Below, piece by piece: positions 1 to 9,592 of a stretch of 64,000 bases of DNA. The notes beneath the pieces were generated by a model. It searched no databases. It saw nothing but the letters and a program-made list of their open reading frames with translations, and was not told the origin of the DNA. Origin of the DNA: Ciceribacter lividus (GTDB lineage Bacteria; Pseudomonadota; Alphaproteobacteria; Rhizobiales; Rhizobiaceae); the NCBI RefSeq assembly GCF_003337715.1, contig NZ_QPIX01000004.1, positions 186,001 to 250,000 of the forward strand, given 5' to 3'. The position numbers and the translations under genes are program-made. Position 1 is the stretch's first letter. Every line of letters begins with the position of its first letter.

Positions 1-677
1 CCGACGGTGCCGGCGAGCACGAAGGCTGCGAGAAGTACCCGCATGTCGGTGACGAGCGTTGCATAGGCGTCAAGCAGGCGTGATGGTTTGATGAGCGCGC
101 GGTCGGGCTTCGTCGTCTCGCGCATCAGGAAGGCGACAATGAGCCAGCTGAAGACACCGAAACCCACCATTGCGAAAAACACGGCCTGCCATCCGGAAAG
201 GGCAAGGGCGAGGCCTCCGAGCGTCGGGCCGGCTGCCGGGCCGACAGCCAGCATGATGCCGATCATGTTGAGGATGCGCGCTGCTTCAGCACCTGTGAAT
301 TGGTCTCGGACGATGGCGCGGGAGACGGTAATGCCAACCGAGGCGCCGGCACCCTGCACCAGGCGGCCGGCAAGAAGCAGTTCGACAGACGGTGCAAAGG
401 CAGCCACCAGGCTCCCCAGCAGGTAGACGCCGAGAAAGGACAGCGTGGCGATCCGGCGTCCGAAGGCGTCGGAGCATGGGCCAGCGAGAAGCTGCGCGAA
501 GGCAAAGCCGAAGAAATAGAGCGAAAGGCTGAGTTTGATGGCGGCATCCGACGTGCCGAAGGCATGCACGAGTTCAGGCATGGCCGGCGTGTAGATCGCC
601 ATCGAAACGGGGCCGATGGTCGTCAGCAGCGCGCCGATCAATGACGTTCGGCTCTCGCTCATCCGCTGTGGTGCCAT
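1..677 (-). CDS. Bcr/CflA-type multidrug efflux MFS transporter (3' end outside window)
   Basis: This is the N-terminal part of an inner-membrane drug:proton antiporter; the gene runs off the left edge of the window. Translating the complement from the ATG at 677 gives MAPQRMSESRTSLIGALL, then a typical MFS helix 1 with the SMAIYTPAMPEL stretch seen in Bcr/CflA proteins. Next come the loop 2/3 motif (GPCSDAFGRR), the RLVQGAGAS helix 4 and the GPAAGPTLGG motif C of antiporters. An in-frame ATG at 662 is an equally good start. It is transcribed divergently from the peptidase gene across about 270 bp. The family assignment is firm, but the substrate cannot be read from the sequence. Confidence 0.85.
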   Translation of the reverse strand, partial: MAPQRMSESRTSLIGALLTTIGPVSMAIYTPAMPELVHAFGTSDAAIKLSLSLYFFGFAFAQLLAGPCSDAFGRRIATLSFLGVYLLGSLVAAFAPSVELLLAGRLVQGAGASVGITVSRAIVRDQFTGAEAARILNMIGIMLAVGPAAGPTLGGLALALSGWQAVFFAMVGFGVFSWLIVAFLMRETTKPDRALIKPSRLLDAYATLVTDMRVLLAAFVLAGTV

Positions 678-948
678 CGCTGTCTGTCCGATGTTCGAGT
701 CTGCCCGGGAGGCGCGCCGCGAGGAAGAGCAGGTGCGGCGCAAGTGTGCGGACCATAAGCCTCCCGCCCAGATTTGACGAGAGGCAAAGCAGCGACCCCG
801 GGGACCGGATTCGTGCCGTGGCTTTGAAGAATCATGGACCGTGCCGAGTTTTGCCCTGCCGGTCCTTGCCAAGTCCGCGCTCGGCGCCCCATATCGGTAG
901 CCATGTCCAACCCGCCGGTCGGTCGCGACCAGATGAAGGGAATACGAG

Positions 949-3036
949 ATGGCCGCAGCTTCCACACTCAACCCAGCGCTCACCGAATGGAACGGCTTCC
1001 AGGGGCTGCCCCGGTTCGAGGCGGTATCCGAGGACGACTTCGCGCCGTCCTTCGAGGCGGCCTTCCTGGAGCATGACGCGGAAATCGAGGCGATTGCCGG
1101 TAATCCGGAGCCTCCGACTTTTGCGAACACCGTCTCGGCACTGGAGATCGCCGGCGAAAGCCTGTCGCGAACTTCGGCCTTGTTCTGGAATCGCGCCGGA
1201 GCCCACACCAACGAAACGATTCAGGCGCTCGAGCGGCAAATCGCGCCGAAGCTGTCGCGCCACTATTCGAAGATCGGGATGAATGCGGCACTCTTTGCGC
1301 GCATCGATTCACTTTGGCAGCAGCGCGACAAGCTCGGCCTGTCGGTGGAGGAGATGCGTGTCCTAGAGCGGCATTGGAAGGGTTTCGTCAAGTCCGGTGC
1401 CTTGCTCGCGAAGCCACAACAGCAGAGGCTTGCCGAGATCAACGAACGACTGGCGGGCATGGGGGCCAGGTTCGGGCAGAACGTGCTCGCCGACGAGAAG
1501 AACTGGTCACTGCTGCTTTCTTCCGATGCGGAGCTTTCCGGCCTGCCGGATTTCCTCAAGGACGCAATGGCGGCAGCCGCTCGCGACCGCGGCGCCGAGG
1601 GCAAGTACGCCGTTACTCTCTCACGCTCGATCATCGAGCCGTTTCTCACGTTTTCCGAACGGCGAGACCTGCGCGAGCAGGCTTTCAGAGCTTGGACCGC
1701 TCGTGGAATGAACGAGGGCGAAACCGACAATCGCGGCATCGTGCGGGAGACGCTCTCGCTTCGGCGGGAACTGGCCGATCTGCTCGGCTACGCGAATTTC
1801 GCCGAGTTCAAGCTGGACAATACGATGGCGAAGACGGCGGGTGCCGTGAACCACCTCCTGATGACCGTATGGGAGAAGGCCGTCCGCCGCGCCGGAGAAG
1901 AGGAGGCGGACATTGCCCGCCTGATCGCCGGAGAGGGGCACAATCACGAAGTCATGCCCTGGGATTGGCGCTATTACGCCGAAAAGATCAGGGCGCTGAA
2001 GTTCGATTTCTCCGAAGCCGAGCTAAAACCCTATCTCCAGCTCGAGAAGATCATCGATGCCTGCTTCGATGTTGCCAGCCGGCTCTTCGGCATCATCGCC
2101 GTCGAGAAAAAGGGCATTCCCGCCTATCATCCGGATGTTCGCGTCTTCGAAATCCGCGACCGGAGCGGGACGCTCGTCGCGCTCTTCCTCGGTGACTATT
2201 TCGCCCGTCCCTCCAAGCGGTCGGGAGCCTGGATGAGCGCCTTCCGCTCCCAGCACAAGCTGACGATGAAAAACGGCACCACGGGTGAAATGCCGATCAT
2301 CTACAATGTCTGCAACTTCGCGAAGCCTGCAGAGGGCAAGCCGGCGCTGCTTTCGCTCGACGACGCGCGCACGCTGTTTCACGAATTCGGACACGCGCTG
2401 CATGGCATGCTGTCAAACGTCACCTATCCTTCTGTCGCCGGCACCGGCGTGTCGCGCGATTTCGTGGAGCTGCCGTCGCAGCTCTATGAGCACTGGCTGA
2501 CCGTACCGGCTATTCTGGAACGCTATGCGATCCACTACGAGACCGGCGAGCCGATGCCGAAGGCACTCCTCGACAAGGTGCTGGCGGCGCGCACCTTCAA
2601 TGCCGGCTTCAATACCGTGGAGTTCACATCCTCTGCGCTGGTCGACATGGCGTTCCACACGCGGACCTCGGTCGACGATCCGATGGCGGTGCAGGAGGAA
2701 GTCTTGAAGGAGATCGGCATGCCGCGTTCCATCGTCATGCGTCACGCCACGCCGCACTTTCAGCACATCTTCGCCGGCGGCTATTCCGCCGGGTACTACT
2801 CGTACATGTGGTCGGAAGTTCTCGACGCGGATGCCTTCTCGGCTTTCGAGGAGACCGGCGACGCCTTCGACACGGTGATGGCCAGGAAGCTGAAGGACAA
2901 CATCTATTCGGTCGGCGGTTCGGTTGATCCGGAGGACGCCTATCGGGCTTTCCGGGGCAAACTGCCAGACCCCGACGCGATGCTGCGCAAGAAGGGGTTG
3001 GCGATGATGGAGGAGATCCACGGCAGTGACGCCTAG
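949..3036 (+). CDS. dcp: M3-family zinc oligopeptidase (peptidyl-dipeptidase Dcp / oligopeptidase A type)
   Basis: This 695-residue cytosolic metallopeptidase degrades short peptides, including cleaved signal peptides. The thermolysin-like zinc motif HEFGH lies at His478-Glu479-His482, and the downstream helix carrying the third ligand follows as expected for M3 enzymes. Its length matches Dcp and OpdA (about 680). The N-terminal stretch NPEPPTFANTVSALE favours Dcp, though Dcp and PrlC are hard to separate by eye. The start is preceded by an AGGGA box about 7 nt upstream. No signal peptide is visible. It stands alone as a transcription unit before the phoD gene. Confidence 0.9.
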   Translation: MAAASTLNPALTEWNGFQGLPRFEAVSEDDFAPSFEAAFLEHDAEIEAIAGNPEPPTFANTVSALEIAGESLSRTSALFWNRAGAHTNETIQALERQIAPKLSRHYSKIGMNAALFARIDSLWQQRDKLGLSVEEMRVLERHWKGFVKSGALLAKPQQQRLAEINERLAGMGARFGQNVLADEKNWSLLLSSDAELSGLPDFLKDAMAAAARDRGAEGKYAVTLSRSIIEPFLTFSERRDLREQAFRAWTARGMNEGETDNRGIVRETLSLRRELADLLGYANFAEFKLDNTMAKTAGAVNHLLMTVWEKAVRRAGEEEADIARLIAGEGHNHEVMPWDWRYYAEKIRALKFDFSEAELKPYLQLEKIIDACFDVASRLFGIIAVEKKGIPAYHPDVRVFEIRDRSGTLVALFLGDYFARPSKRSGAWMSAFRSQHKLTMKNGTTGEMPIIYNVCNFAKPAEGKPALLSLDDARTLFHEFGHALHGMLSNVTYPSVAGTGVSRDFVELPSQLYEHWLTVPAILERYAIHYETGEPMPKALLDKVLAARTFNAGFNTVEFTSSALVDMAFHTRTSVDDPMAVQEEVLKEIGMPRSIVMRHATPHFQHIFAGGYSAGYYSYMWSEVLDADAFSAFEETGDAFDTVMARKLKDNIYSVGGSVDPEDAYRAFRGKLPDPDAMLRKKGLAMMEEIHGSDA

Positions 3037-3048
3037 ATCACCCCGAGA

Positions 3049-3110
3049 GTGTCACAGAACGGTGACGTAACTTTCATATCCGGATCAAGCGACTGACATG
3101 AAGCTCTGAT
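3049..3110 (+). promoter_or_regulatory. Candidate PhoB box array (phased heptamers) upstream of phoD
   Basis: Three heptamers resembling the Pho box half-site CTGTCAT/C are spaced in 22-bp steps: GTGTCAC at 3049, CTTTCAT at 3071 and CTGACAT at 3093. A weaker copy, CTCTGAT, lies 11 bp after the last at 3104. PhoB half-sites recur every 11 bp, and the downstream gene is a phosphatase, so phosphate control is a reasonable inference. Each half-site is degenerate. Confidence 0.4.
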
Positions 3111-3162
3111 TGTTTCCGCCGGCGGGCGATGGTCGTCCGCCAGCCAAACGAGGAGAGGTTTC

Positions 3163-4743
3163 ATGACACAGTCACTGAAGGCGCTGTCGCGTCGTTCGTT
3201 TCTTCTGTCCGCAGGTGCGACCGGCGTCGTCGCCGCGTCGGGTCTGCCACTTCCGTTCTATGCTCGTGCCGCGGAGCGACCGCTCTTCACCCACGGCGTC
3301 CAGTCCGGCGACGTCGACATGTTCTCGGGCATGATCTGGACCCGGGTCGATCGTCCCTCGCGCATCTTCATGGAGTATGCGACGAACGAGAGCTTCTCCA
3401 ACGCCGTCAAGCTGGCGCCGCTCGACGCGCTGCCGGAGAGTGACTTCGCCGTGAAGCGCCTGTTGACGGAACTGCCTTCCGATCAAGACATCTTCTACCG
3501 TTTCGTCGCAGCTGACCTCTCTTCCATCAATACGCTTTCCGAGCCTGTTACGGGTCGCTTCCGCACGGCGCCCGCCTCGAAGCGGTCGGTGCGTTTCGCC
3601 TGGTCGGGTGATACCGCCGGACAGGGCTGGGGCATCGACGAAACCGGCATGAAGACCTATTCGACGATGGCCAAGCATCAGCCCGATTTCTTCATCCATT
3701 CGGGCGACACCATCTATGCCGACGGCGCAATGAAGGATGAGGTCGCTCTTTCCGATGGCAGCGTGTGGAAGAATAAGGTGCTGATCGATGAGAAGCGCAA
3801 GGTGGCCGAGACGCTCGCCGAGTATCGCGGGCAGTGGAAGTACAACATGCTGGACAGCCATGTCCGCGACTTCAACGCCGTCTGTCCGACGTTCTTCCAG
3901 TGGGACGACCACGAGGTCGTCAACAACTGGTCTGCATCGAAGGATCTGACGAGCGATGACCGGTACACGGAAAAGTCCGTTTCCCTCCTGACGGCCCGTG
4001 CGGCGCGCGCCTTCCACGAGATGACGCCGATCCGCTACACACCTGCCGAACCGGGTCGGGTCTATCGCAAGATCGCCTACGGCCCCCTCGTCGACGTCTT
4101 CTTCATCGACCTGCGCTCTTACCGTGGTGCCAATCACGACAGCATGGAAACGGAGCTTTCGCCCGAGGCCCGGATCATGGGGCTCGAGCAGGTCAACTGG
4201 CTGAAGCGCGAACTTGCGGCATCGAAGGCAACCTGGAAGGTGATTGCCTGCGACATGCCGATCGGCCTCATCGTCTGGGACGACTTCAAGAATCGCAAGG
4301 GCGCCGAAGCGATCGCGCAAGGGGACAACGGTCCCGCGAAGGGACGCGAGCTCGAGATCGCCGACCTTCTGCGCTACATAAAGACGGCTGGCATCACGAA
4401 CACAGTGTGGTTGACCGCCGACGTGCATTACACGGCCGCCCACTACTACAATCCCGACAAGGCGCAGTTCCAGGATTTCGAACCATTCTGGGAGTTCGTC
4501 TCCGGCCCGCTCCATGCCGGCACGTTCGGGCCCAACGATCTCGACATGACTTTCGGGCCGGAACTCAAGTTCGTGAAGGGGCCGACTGCCGAACAGGGGC
4601 AAAACCTGCCGCCCTCGATGGGGCTGCAGTTCTTCGGCCTCGTCGACATCGACGGGCAGAGCGAGCAGCTGACGGTCCGGCTCATGGATCGCGACGACAA
4701 CGAGCTCTACAAGGTCACCCTTGATCCGGTGCGTAGCGCCTGA
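3163..4743 (+). CDS. phoD: PhoD-family alkaline phosphatase, Tat-exported
   Basis: This 526-residue protein belongs to the PhoD calcium/iron phosphomonoesterase/diesterase family. The N-terminus carries a twin-arginine signal (SRRSFLLS, Arg10-Arg11) followed by a hydrophobic stretch ending near ARA-AE, so it is exported folded to the periplasm. Diagnostic metallophosphatase segments are present: FIHSGDTIYADG, QWDDHEVVNNW and the VWLTADVHYTAAHYY block. A GAGGAGAGG ribosome-binding site precedes the ATG. The gene is monocistronic, with a hairpin directly after the stop, and its upstream region has phased Pho-box-like heptamers. Likely role: release of phosphate from organic phosphates. Confidence 0.9.
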   Translation: MTQSLKALSRRSFLLSAGATGVVAASGLPLPFYARAAERPLFTHGVQSGDVDMFSGMIWTRVDRPSRIFMEYATNESFSNAVKLAPLDALPESDFAVKRLLTELPSDQDIFYRFVAADLSSINTLSEPVTGRFRTAPASKRSVRFAWSGDTAGQGWGIDETGMKTYSTMAKHQPDFFIHSGDTIYADGAMKDEVALSDGSVWKNKVLIDEKRKVAETLAEYRGQWKYNMLDSHVRDFNAVCPTFFQWDDHEVVNNWSASKDLTSDDRYTEKSVSLLTARAARAFHEMTPIRYTPAEPGRVYRKIAYGPLVDVFFIDLRSYRGANHDSMETELSPEARIMGLEQVNWLKRELAASKATWKVIACDMPIGLIVWDDFKNRKGAEAIAQGDNGPAKGRELEIADLLRYIKTAGITNTVWLTADVHYTAAHYYNPDKAQFQDFEPFWEFVSGPLHAGTFGPNDLDMTFGPELKFVKGPTAEQGQNLPPSMGLQFFGLVDIDGQSEQLTVRLMDRDDNELYKVTLDPVRSA

Positions 4744-4745
4744 GA

Positions 4746-4785
4746 CTTCGAGGCAGGGTCGGCTTTCCGGCCCTGCCTCCCGAAG
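4746..4785 (+). terminator. Hairpin after phoD
   Basis: AGGCAGGG (4751-4758) pairs with CCCTGCCT (4771-4778), and the flanking CTTCG (4746-4750) pairs with CGAAG (4781-4785). There is no T tract directly after it, so it may act as a 3' stabiliser or a weak terminator. Confidence 0.55.
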
Positions 4786-4932
4786 ATGTGTACCGGCGGC
4801 AGAGGTCCTCGGAAAAGGCTGTGGCCGGGGCTTTTGCCTTTTTTTCTTTCGCAAACGCAAAAAACACGGTATGAGCGCGCCAAACAAACAAGGCGCCCCT
4901 CCGTTTCGCGCCCAGCCTCAGAGATACCTAAT

Positions 4933-6765
4933 ATGAAACTTCGCAATATCGCCATCATTGCGCACGTCGACCATGGGAAGACGACCCTTGTGGACGAGCT
5001 CCTGAAGCAGTCCGGTTCGTTCCGCGAAAACCAGCGCGTTGCAGAACGCGTGATGGACTCGAACGATCTGGAAAAGGAACGCGGCATCACCATTCTCGCC
5101 AAGGCGACGTCGGTAGAATGGAAGAACACGCGCATCAATATCGTCGACACCCCCGGCCACGCCGACTTCGGCGGCGAAGTCGAGCGCATCCTGTCTATGG
5201 TGGACGGCGCGATCGTTCTGGTCGATGCTTCGGAAGGCCCGATGCCACAGACCAAGTTCGTTGTCGGCAAGGCGCTGAAGGTCGGTCTTCGTCCGATTGT
5301 CGCGATCAACAAGATCGACCGTCCGGACGGCCGCCACGAAGAAGTCATCAACGAAGTCTTCGACCTGTTCGCCAATCTCGACGCAACCGACGAACAGCTC
5401 GACTTCCCGATCCTCTACGGTTCGGGTCGCGACGGCTGGATGAACGTCAATCCGGAAGGCCCGAAGGACCAGGGCCTTGCACCGCTGCTCGACCTCGTGC
5501 TTGAGCATGTTCCGGAGCCGAGCGTCGGCGATGAGGACGGCGCGTTCCGCATGATCGGCACGATCCTCGAGGCCAACCCCTTCCTTGGCCGTATCATCAC
5601 CGGTCGTGTCCATTCGGGTTCGATCAAGCCGAACCAGGCCGTCAAGGTTATCGGCCAGGATGGTAAACTGATCGAAAACGGCCGCATTTCCAAGATTCTC
5701 GCCTTCCGCGGCATCGAGCGCACCGCCATCGACGAAGCCCATGCGGGTGACATCGTCGCGATTGCCGGCCTTTCCAAAGGCACGGTTGCCGACACGTTTT
5801 GCGATCCGTCCGTGACTGAGCCGCTCACCGCTCAGCCGATCGACCCGCCGACGGTTACCATGTCCTTCCTCGTCAACGACAGCCCGCTGGCTGGCACCGA
5901 AGGCGACAAGGTCACCAGCCGCGTCATCCGCGACCGCCTGTTCAAGGAAGCTGAAGGCAACGTCGCGCTGAAGATCGAAGAAGCCGAAGGCAAGGACTCC
6001 TTCTTCGTGTCCGGTCGTGGCGAATTGCAGCTGGCCGTGCTGATCGAGACCATGCGCCGCGAAGGCTTCGAGCTTGCCGTTTCGCGTCCGCGCGTCGTCA
6101 TGCACAATGACGAGACGACCGGACAGTTGATGGAGCCGATCGAGGAAGTCGTCATCGACGTGGACGAGGAGCATTCCGGTATCGTCGTGCAGAAGATGTC
6201 CGAGCGTAAGGCCGAAATGGCCGAGCTTCGGCCTTCCGGTGGCAATCGCGTCCGTCTGGTGTTCTTTGCGCCGACCCGCGGCCTGATCGGCTACCAGTCG
6301 GAACTGCTGACCGATACCCGCGGCACGGCCATCATGAACCGCCTGTTCCACGACTATCAGCCCTACAAGGGCCCGATCACTGGCCGCACCAACGGTGTGC
6401 TGCTGTCGAACGGCGCCGGCGAGGCTGTCGCCTATGCCATGTTCAATCTCGAGGACCGCGGTCCGATGATGATCGAGCCGGGCGAGAAGGTCTATGCGGG
6501 CATGATCATCGGTATCCACACTCGCGACAACGACCTCGAAGTCAACGTTCTGAAGGGCAAGCAGCTCACCAACATCCGCGCCGCCGGCAAGGATGAAGCG
6601 GTCAAGCTGACCCCGCCGATCCGCATGACGCTCGACCGCGCGCTGTCCTGGATCCAGGACGACGAACTGATGGAAGTCACCCCGAAGTCGATCCGCCTGC
6701 GTAAGATGTATCTCGACGCCAACGACCGCAAGCGGTTCGACAAGGCCCGCGCCGCTCAGGCTTAA
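4933..6765 (+). CDS. typA: Ribosome-associated translational GTPase TypA/BipA
   Basis: This 610-residue GTPase binds the 70S ribosome and helps 50S assembly and stress or low-temperature growth. The G1 P-loop is AHVDHGKTTL, followed by the G2 segment RGITI, G3 DTPGHADFGGE and G4 NKID. EF-G-like domains and the C-terminal domain unique to BipA follow. The reading frame is open for 49 codons upstream, but MKLRNIAIIAHVDHG at 4933 matches the family N-terminus and is chosen. It is a single-gene unit closed by a strong terminator. The very long open frame on the opposite strand is a codon-bias shadow. Confidence 0.95.
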   Translation: MKLRNIAIIAHVDHGKTTLVDELLKQSGSFRENQRVAERVMDSNDLEKERGITILAKATSVEWKNTRINIVDTPGHADFGGEVERILSMVDGAIVLVDASEGPMPQTKFVVGKALKVGLRPIVAINKIDRPDGRHEEVINEVFDLFANLDATDEQLDFPILYGSGRDGWMNVNPEGPKDQGLAPLLDLVLEHVPEPSVGDEDGAFRMIGTILEANPFLGRIITGRVHSGSIKPNQAVKVIGQDGKLIENGRISKILAFRGIERTAIDEAHAGDIVAIAGLSKGTVADTFCDPSVTEPLTAQPIDPPTVTMSFLVNDSPLAGTEGDKVTSRVIRDRLFKEAEGNVALKIEEAEGKDSFFVSGRGELQLAVLIETMRREGFELAVSRPRVVMHNDETTGQLMEPIEEVVIDVDEEHSGIVVQKMSERKAEMAELRPSGGNRVRLVFFAPTRGLIGYQSELLTDTRGTAIMNRLFHDYQPYKGPITGRTNGVLLSNGAGEAVAYAMFNLEDRGPMMIEPGEKVYAGMIIGIHTRDNDLEVNVLKGKQLTNIRAAGKDEAVKLTPPIRMTLDRALSWIQDDELMEVTPKSIRLRKMYLDANDRKRFDKARAAQA

Positions 6766-6790
6766 TGAGATAATGCTAATATGAATCATT

Positions 6791-6818
6791 AACCCCGGTT
6801 CGAGAAACCGGGGTTTTT
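6791..6818 (+). terminator. Intrinsic terminator of typA
   Basis: A perfect 10-bp stem (AACCCCGGTT 6791-6800 with AACCGGGGTT 6806-6815) has a 5-nt loop CGAGA and runs into a T tract (6814-6818). This is a textbook Rho-independent terminator. Confidence 0.9.
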
Positions 6819-6967
6819 ATTTGTGGTTACGAATCCTCCGGTCTTGTCGGACCGTTTAAAAAAGCGTTAAAATTTCGCCTATGGTCCGGATGAAAAGTCT
6901 GTGGGCAATGTCCCGTTCGCGCAGAGGGCGAATGGCGAAATGGCCCCGACGGGACGAGAGTGGCGTT

Positions 6968-7474
6968 ATGAAGACGTTGTCGATTGATGTTCGGCCTGCG
7001 GAACCGCAGGACGCTGCAGCCATCGCGGAGGCGCATCGCCTCTCGTGGCAGCACGCCTATGCCGGCCTCATTCCGCACCACGCGCTGACAAAGATGATCG
7101 AACGGCGAGGGGAGACCTGGTGGCGGAAGGCTACCCGAGGTCCTGCGACGATTCTCGTCGTCGATGTTGCGGGCACAATCGCAGGATATGCGACGGTCGG
7201 CCTCAACCGTTCCCGTGCGTTGCCGCAGGAAGGCGAGATCTACGAGATCTATATCCGCCCGGAATACCAGGGGATCGGCCTCGGCTATCTGCTTTTCGGT
7301 GAGGCGCGTCGTCTTCTGAAATCGCTCGGCTGCTCCGGTCTCGTCGTCTGGTGCCTCGAGGAGAGCGCCCACGCCTCACAATTCTTCCGCTCGAACGGAG
7401 GTGTAGACGCCGTCGAGGGCATGGAGGATTTCGGCGAGGCGCAGCTGAAGAAGCTGGGTTTCATCTGGCACTAG
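6968..7474 (+). CDS. GNAT-family N-acetyltransferase
   Basis: This is a 168-residue single-domain acetyl-CoA-dependent N-acyltransferase. The GNAT fold is recognisable from the N-terminal VRPAEPQDAAAIAEAH and from the acetyl-CoA-binding motif A region, IYIRPEYQGIGLGYLLFGEARR, which contains the Q/R-x-x-G-x-G/A pyrophosphate loop. The ATG at 6968 follows a GACGAGAG box. Longer in-frame starts reach 6881 but would add a basic, low-complexity leader. It converges with the next gene, 19 nt away. The substrate is unknown. Confidence 0.85.
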   Translation: MKTLSIDVRPAEPQDAAAIAEAHRLSWQHAYAGLIPHHALTKMIERRGETWWRKATRGPATILVVDVAGTIAGYATVGLNRSRALPQEGEIYEIYIRPEYQGIGLGYLLFGEARRLLKSLGCSGLVVWCLEESAHASQFFRSNGGVDAVEGMEDFGEAQLKKLGFIWH

Positions 7475-7493
7475 ATCTGCTGTTCGCCGCAGC

Positions 7494-8114
7494 CTACCGC
7501 ACAGTCTCTGGCCACACGTGCGTTGGTTCACCGCTCTTTTCGCCGCGTTGCCCGAACCACGCGCTTCTGTCCCTGCCACAGGCAAATCCTGGCACTTGTT
7601 CGTCGGCCACTCGGCGGGCGAGTTCGTTGGCCTCAGGATTGGACAGCGCATCAACATAGCCGACGACGCAGCCGCGCCCGTCCTCCGGCTGGGCGACGCG
7701 TGAAATGACGAGAACCTGTCCGGTGCTCTCTTTCGTCGGCATACCCGCCTTGTCGTCGACGTTCTCGATGAACCAGCGCAGGATTGTCGCCACTGGTTTG
7801 CGTGAGGTGTCGAGCCTCCATTCGATCTTGCTTCCCACGTGGTTGAAGGCCTCGAAGGATTCGAACACCTCGTTTTCCAGCGCCTTGTCGAGCGGACCGT
7901 AGAGGATGCTTTGGCGGAGATCGCTCTCGGCGAAGTGCACGTCGTATTCGCCGAACCCGCGGCACAGCAGGCTCACGCCCATCTCGTCCTCGGCGACCGT
8001 GCGGCACTTGTCGAGATCGAGGTCCGTGTAGGTGCTGTCGTTGGCCCATGCCGCGTGGGTGATCACCGGCCACATCAGCAGCGCCGCCAGAAATCTAGAA
8101 ATAGGTGGTTTCAT
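7494..8114 (-). CDS. Secreted hypothetical protein
   Basis: I do not recognise a family for this 206-residue protein. The start at 8114 gives MKPPISRFLAALLMWPVITHAAWA, a Sec signal peptide with likely cleavage after AAWA. The mature part has several cysteines (DKCRTVAEDE, LLCRGFGEYD, GRGCVVGYVD, GFACGRDR), consistent with disulfides in the periplasm. An upstream in-frame ATG at 8255 would bury the signal peptide inside the protein and is not preferred. The gene is divergent from ppa and convergent with the acetyltransferase. Confidence 0.75.
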   Translation of the reverse strand: MKPPISRFLAALLMWPVITHAAWANDSTYTDLDLDKCRTVAEDEMGVSLLCRGFGEYDVHFAESDLRQSILYGPLDKALENEVFESFEAFNHVGSKIEWRLDTSRKPVATILRWFIENVDDKAGMPTKESTGQVLVISRVAQPEDGRGCVVGYVDALSNPEANELARRVADEQVPGFACGRDRSAWFGQRGEKSGEPTHVWPETVR

Positions 8115-8304
8115 CGTGCGTCCCCCGTTTGTGGCGTTATAGCAGCCGGGTGGCGCATGCAGCGAGGCACTGATGCAAAAAACTGCGGCGCGTGCCACAC
8201 CACGTCTCCTTCCGACGGATGCGACCTTCTCCCAAAGCCGTGTTGCATTGCGCAATGATTCCCATTAGGACAGCCGGGATTTCAACATACCCATGGGGTT
8301 AGAC

Positions 8305-8838
8305 ATGCGCATCGATGCAATTGCCGTTGGCAAGAACCCGCCCGACGACATCAACGTCATCGTCGAAGTTCCGGTCGGCGGTCATCCGATCAAGTATGAA
8401 ATGGACAAGGACGCCGGCGCGCTCATCGTTGACCGCTTCCTCTATACCCCGATGACCTACCCGGGTAACTACGGCTTCGTGCCGCATACACTGTCGGACG
8501 ACGGCGACCCGATCGATGTCCTGATCTGCAATACCCGCCCGCTGCTGCCTGGCTGCGTGATCAATGTCCGCCCGATCGGCGTGATGATCATGGAAGACAA
8601 TTCCGGTAAGGACGAGAAGATCATCGCGGTGCCGTCCCACAAGCTGACGCAGCGTTACGACAAGATCGAGAACTACACCGATCTGCCGGAAATCACGCTG
8701 AAGCAGATCGAGCACTTCTTCGAGCACTACAAAGATCTGGAGCCGGGCAAGTGGGTGAAGATCGGCGGCTGGCAGGACGTCAGCGTCGCCAAGCAGCTCA
8801 TCCTCGAAGCCGTGCAGCGCGCCAAGGCTTCCAAGTAA
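8305..8838 (+). CDS. ppa: Inorganic pyrophosphatase
   Basis: This 177-residue family I soluble pyrophosphatase hydrolyses PPi to two phosphates and so pulls biosynthetic reactions forward. The signature DDGDPIDVL, carrying the metal-binding aspartates, is intact, as are the KYEMDK and [11 protein letters not shown] stretches. [17 protein letters not shown] is the usual rhizobial N-terminus, so 8305 is chosen over the in-frame ATG at 8293. It faces the yggU-type gene tail-to-tail with only 6 nt between the stop codons. Confidence 0.95.
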   Translation: MRIDAIAVGKNPPDDINVIVEVPVGGHPIKYEMDKDAGALIVDRFLYTPMTYPGNYGFVPHTLSDDGDPIDVLICNTRPLLPGCVINVRPIGVMIMEDNSGKDEKIIAVPSHKLTQRYDKIENYTDLPEITLKQIEHFFEHYKDLEPGKWVKIGGWQDVSVAKQLILEAVQRAKASK

Positions 8839-8875
8839 GGCGCTTCAGCGCGCCAGAAGCGCCTCGACCTTTTTT
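8839..8875 (+). terminator. Possible terminator of ppa
   Basis: GGCGCTT (8839-8845) pairs with AAGCGCC (8857-8863), and a run of six T follows at 8870-8875 after a 6-nt gap. It overlaps the 3' end of the convergent yggU-type gene. Confidence 0.45.
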
Positions 8876-9186
8876 GCCAAGTCCTCCGGATCTCCGTCGA
8901 TCCGGAGGATTTTTTGTCTGGCGGTATCGCCGGATATCACCGAAATCGAGGACTTCGGCACACCGATCGCCTTCGAGAGGAGCGCGATGAGGGCTTTGTT
9001 GGCCTTTCCCTTCTCAGGGACGGCTGTCACCTTCGCCTTCAGATGCGCTTCGTCGTTGGCGTTGACCTCGACGCCGTCCACCTGGTCACGCCCGGCATTC
9101 GGCGTCAGCCGTACGGACAGTCGCAAGTGGTCGCCGTGGATGCTGTATGGCGGCTTCAAGCGAAGATCGGATAGATGCTCGTCCAC
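8845..9186 (-). CDS. DUF167 / YggU-family protein
   Basis: This small conserved protein of 113 residues has unknown biochemical function. The DUF167 core is clear: [13 protein letters not shown], then [31 protein letters not shown] and the terminal KILRIDGD segment. Its 5' end overlaps the 3' end of the yggT-type gene by 31 nt. That tight arrangement suggests translational coupling, and yggT-yggU pairing is widespread in proteobacteria. Confidence 0.88.
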   Translation of the reverse strand: MDEHLSDLRLKPPYSIHGDHLRLSVRLTPNAGRDQVDGVEVNANDEAHLKAKVTAVPEKGKANKALIALLSKAIGVPKSSISVISGDTARQKILRIDGDPEDLAKKVEALLAR

Positions 9187-9446
9187 ATCAGGGACCGGAC
9201 GAAGAAGATGATCAGCAGGACGATGATCGGAGAAATGTCGATGCCCCCGAGATCCGGCAGCACCCGGCGGATCGGTCGGAGCGCCGGCTCGGTGACGTTG
9301 TAGAAGAAAGTTCCGAGCGAATTGACGAAGCGGTTGCTCGCGTTGATGACGTTGAACGCGTAGAGCCAGGAGAAAATGGCACTCCCGATCAGGACCCAGG
9401 TGTAAAGGCTGAGAGCCAAATCGATCGTTTGAAACAACGCCAGCAT
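9156..9446 (-). CDS. YggT-family integral membrane protein
   Basis: This 96-residue protein has two hydrophobic helical segments ([21 protein letters not shown] and [18 protein letters not shown]) around the family signature [22 protein letters not shown]. The ATG at 9446 is preceded by GGAGA six nt upstream, so it is preferred to the in-frame ATGs at 9476 and 9458. YggT proteins are linked to osmotic tolerance and to septum or membrane organisation. No more precise role can be read here. It is co-transcribed with the DUF167 gene. Confidence 0.85.
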   Translation of the reverse strand: MLALFQTIDLALSLYTWVLIGSAIFSWLYAFNVINASNRFVNSLGTFFYNVTEPALRPIRRVLPDLGGIDISPIIVLLIIFFVRSLMWTSIYPIFA

Positions 9447-9592
9447 AATCGTCTCCATTTCAAGGTTGACAGACATGTAGACATTGGCAGCTTATCGGGC
9501 AAGTGCTGCAGGCGGGCACGGGGGGAATCATGCTTAATGGTCCCCCCGGATTTCGGCCGAATCCCACCTTCCGAGAGGATTGCTTTCCGACC

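Noticed and set aside
4918..6789. 623-codon minus-strand frame opposite typA
   Set aside because: Same coding-shadow pattern; low-complexity His/Asp/Arg-rich translation and no family features.
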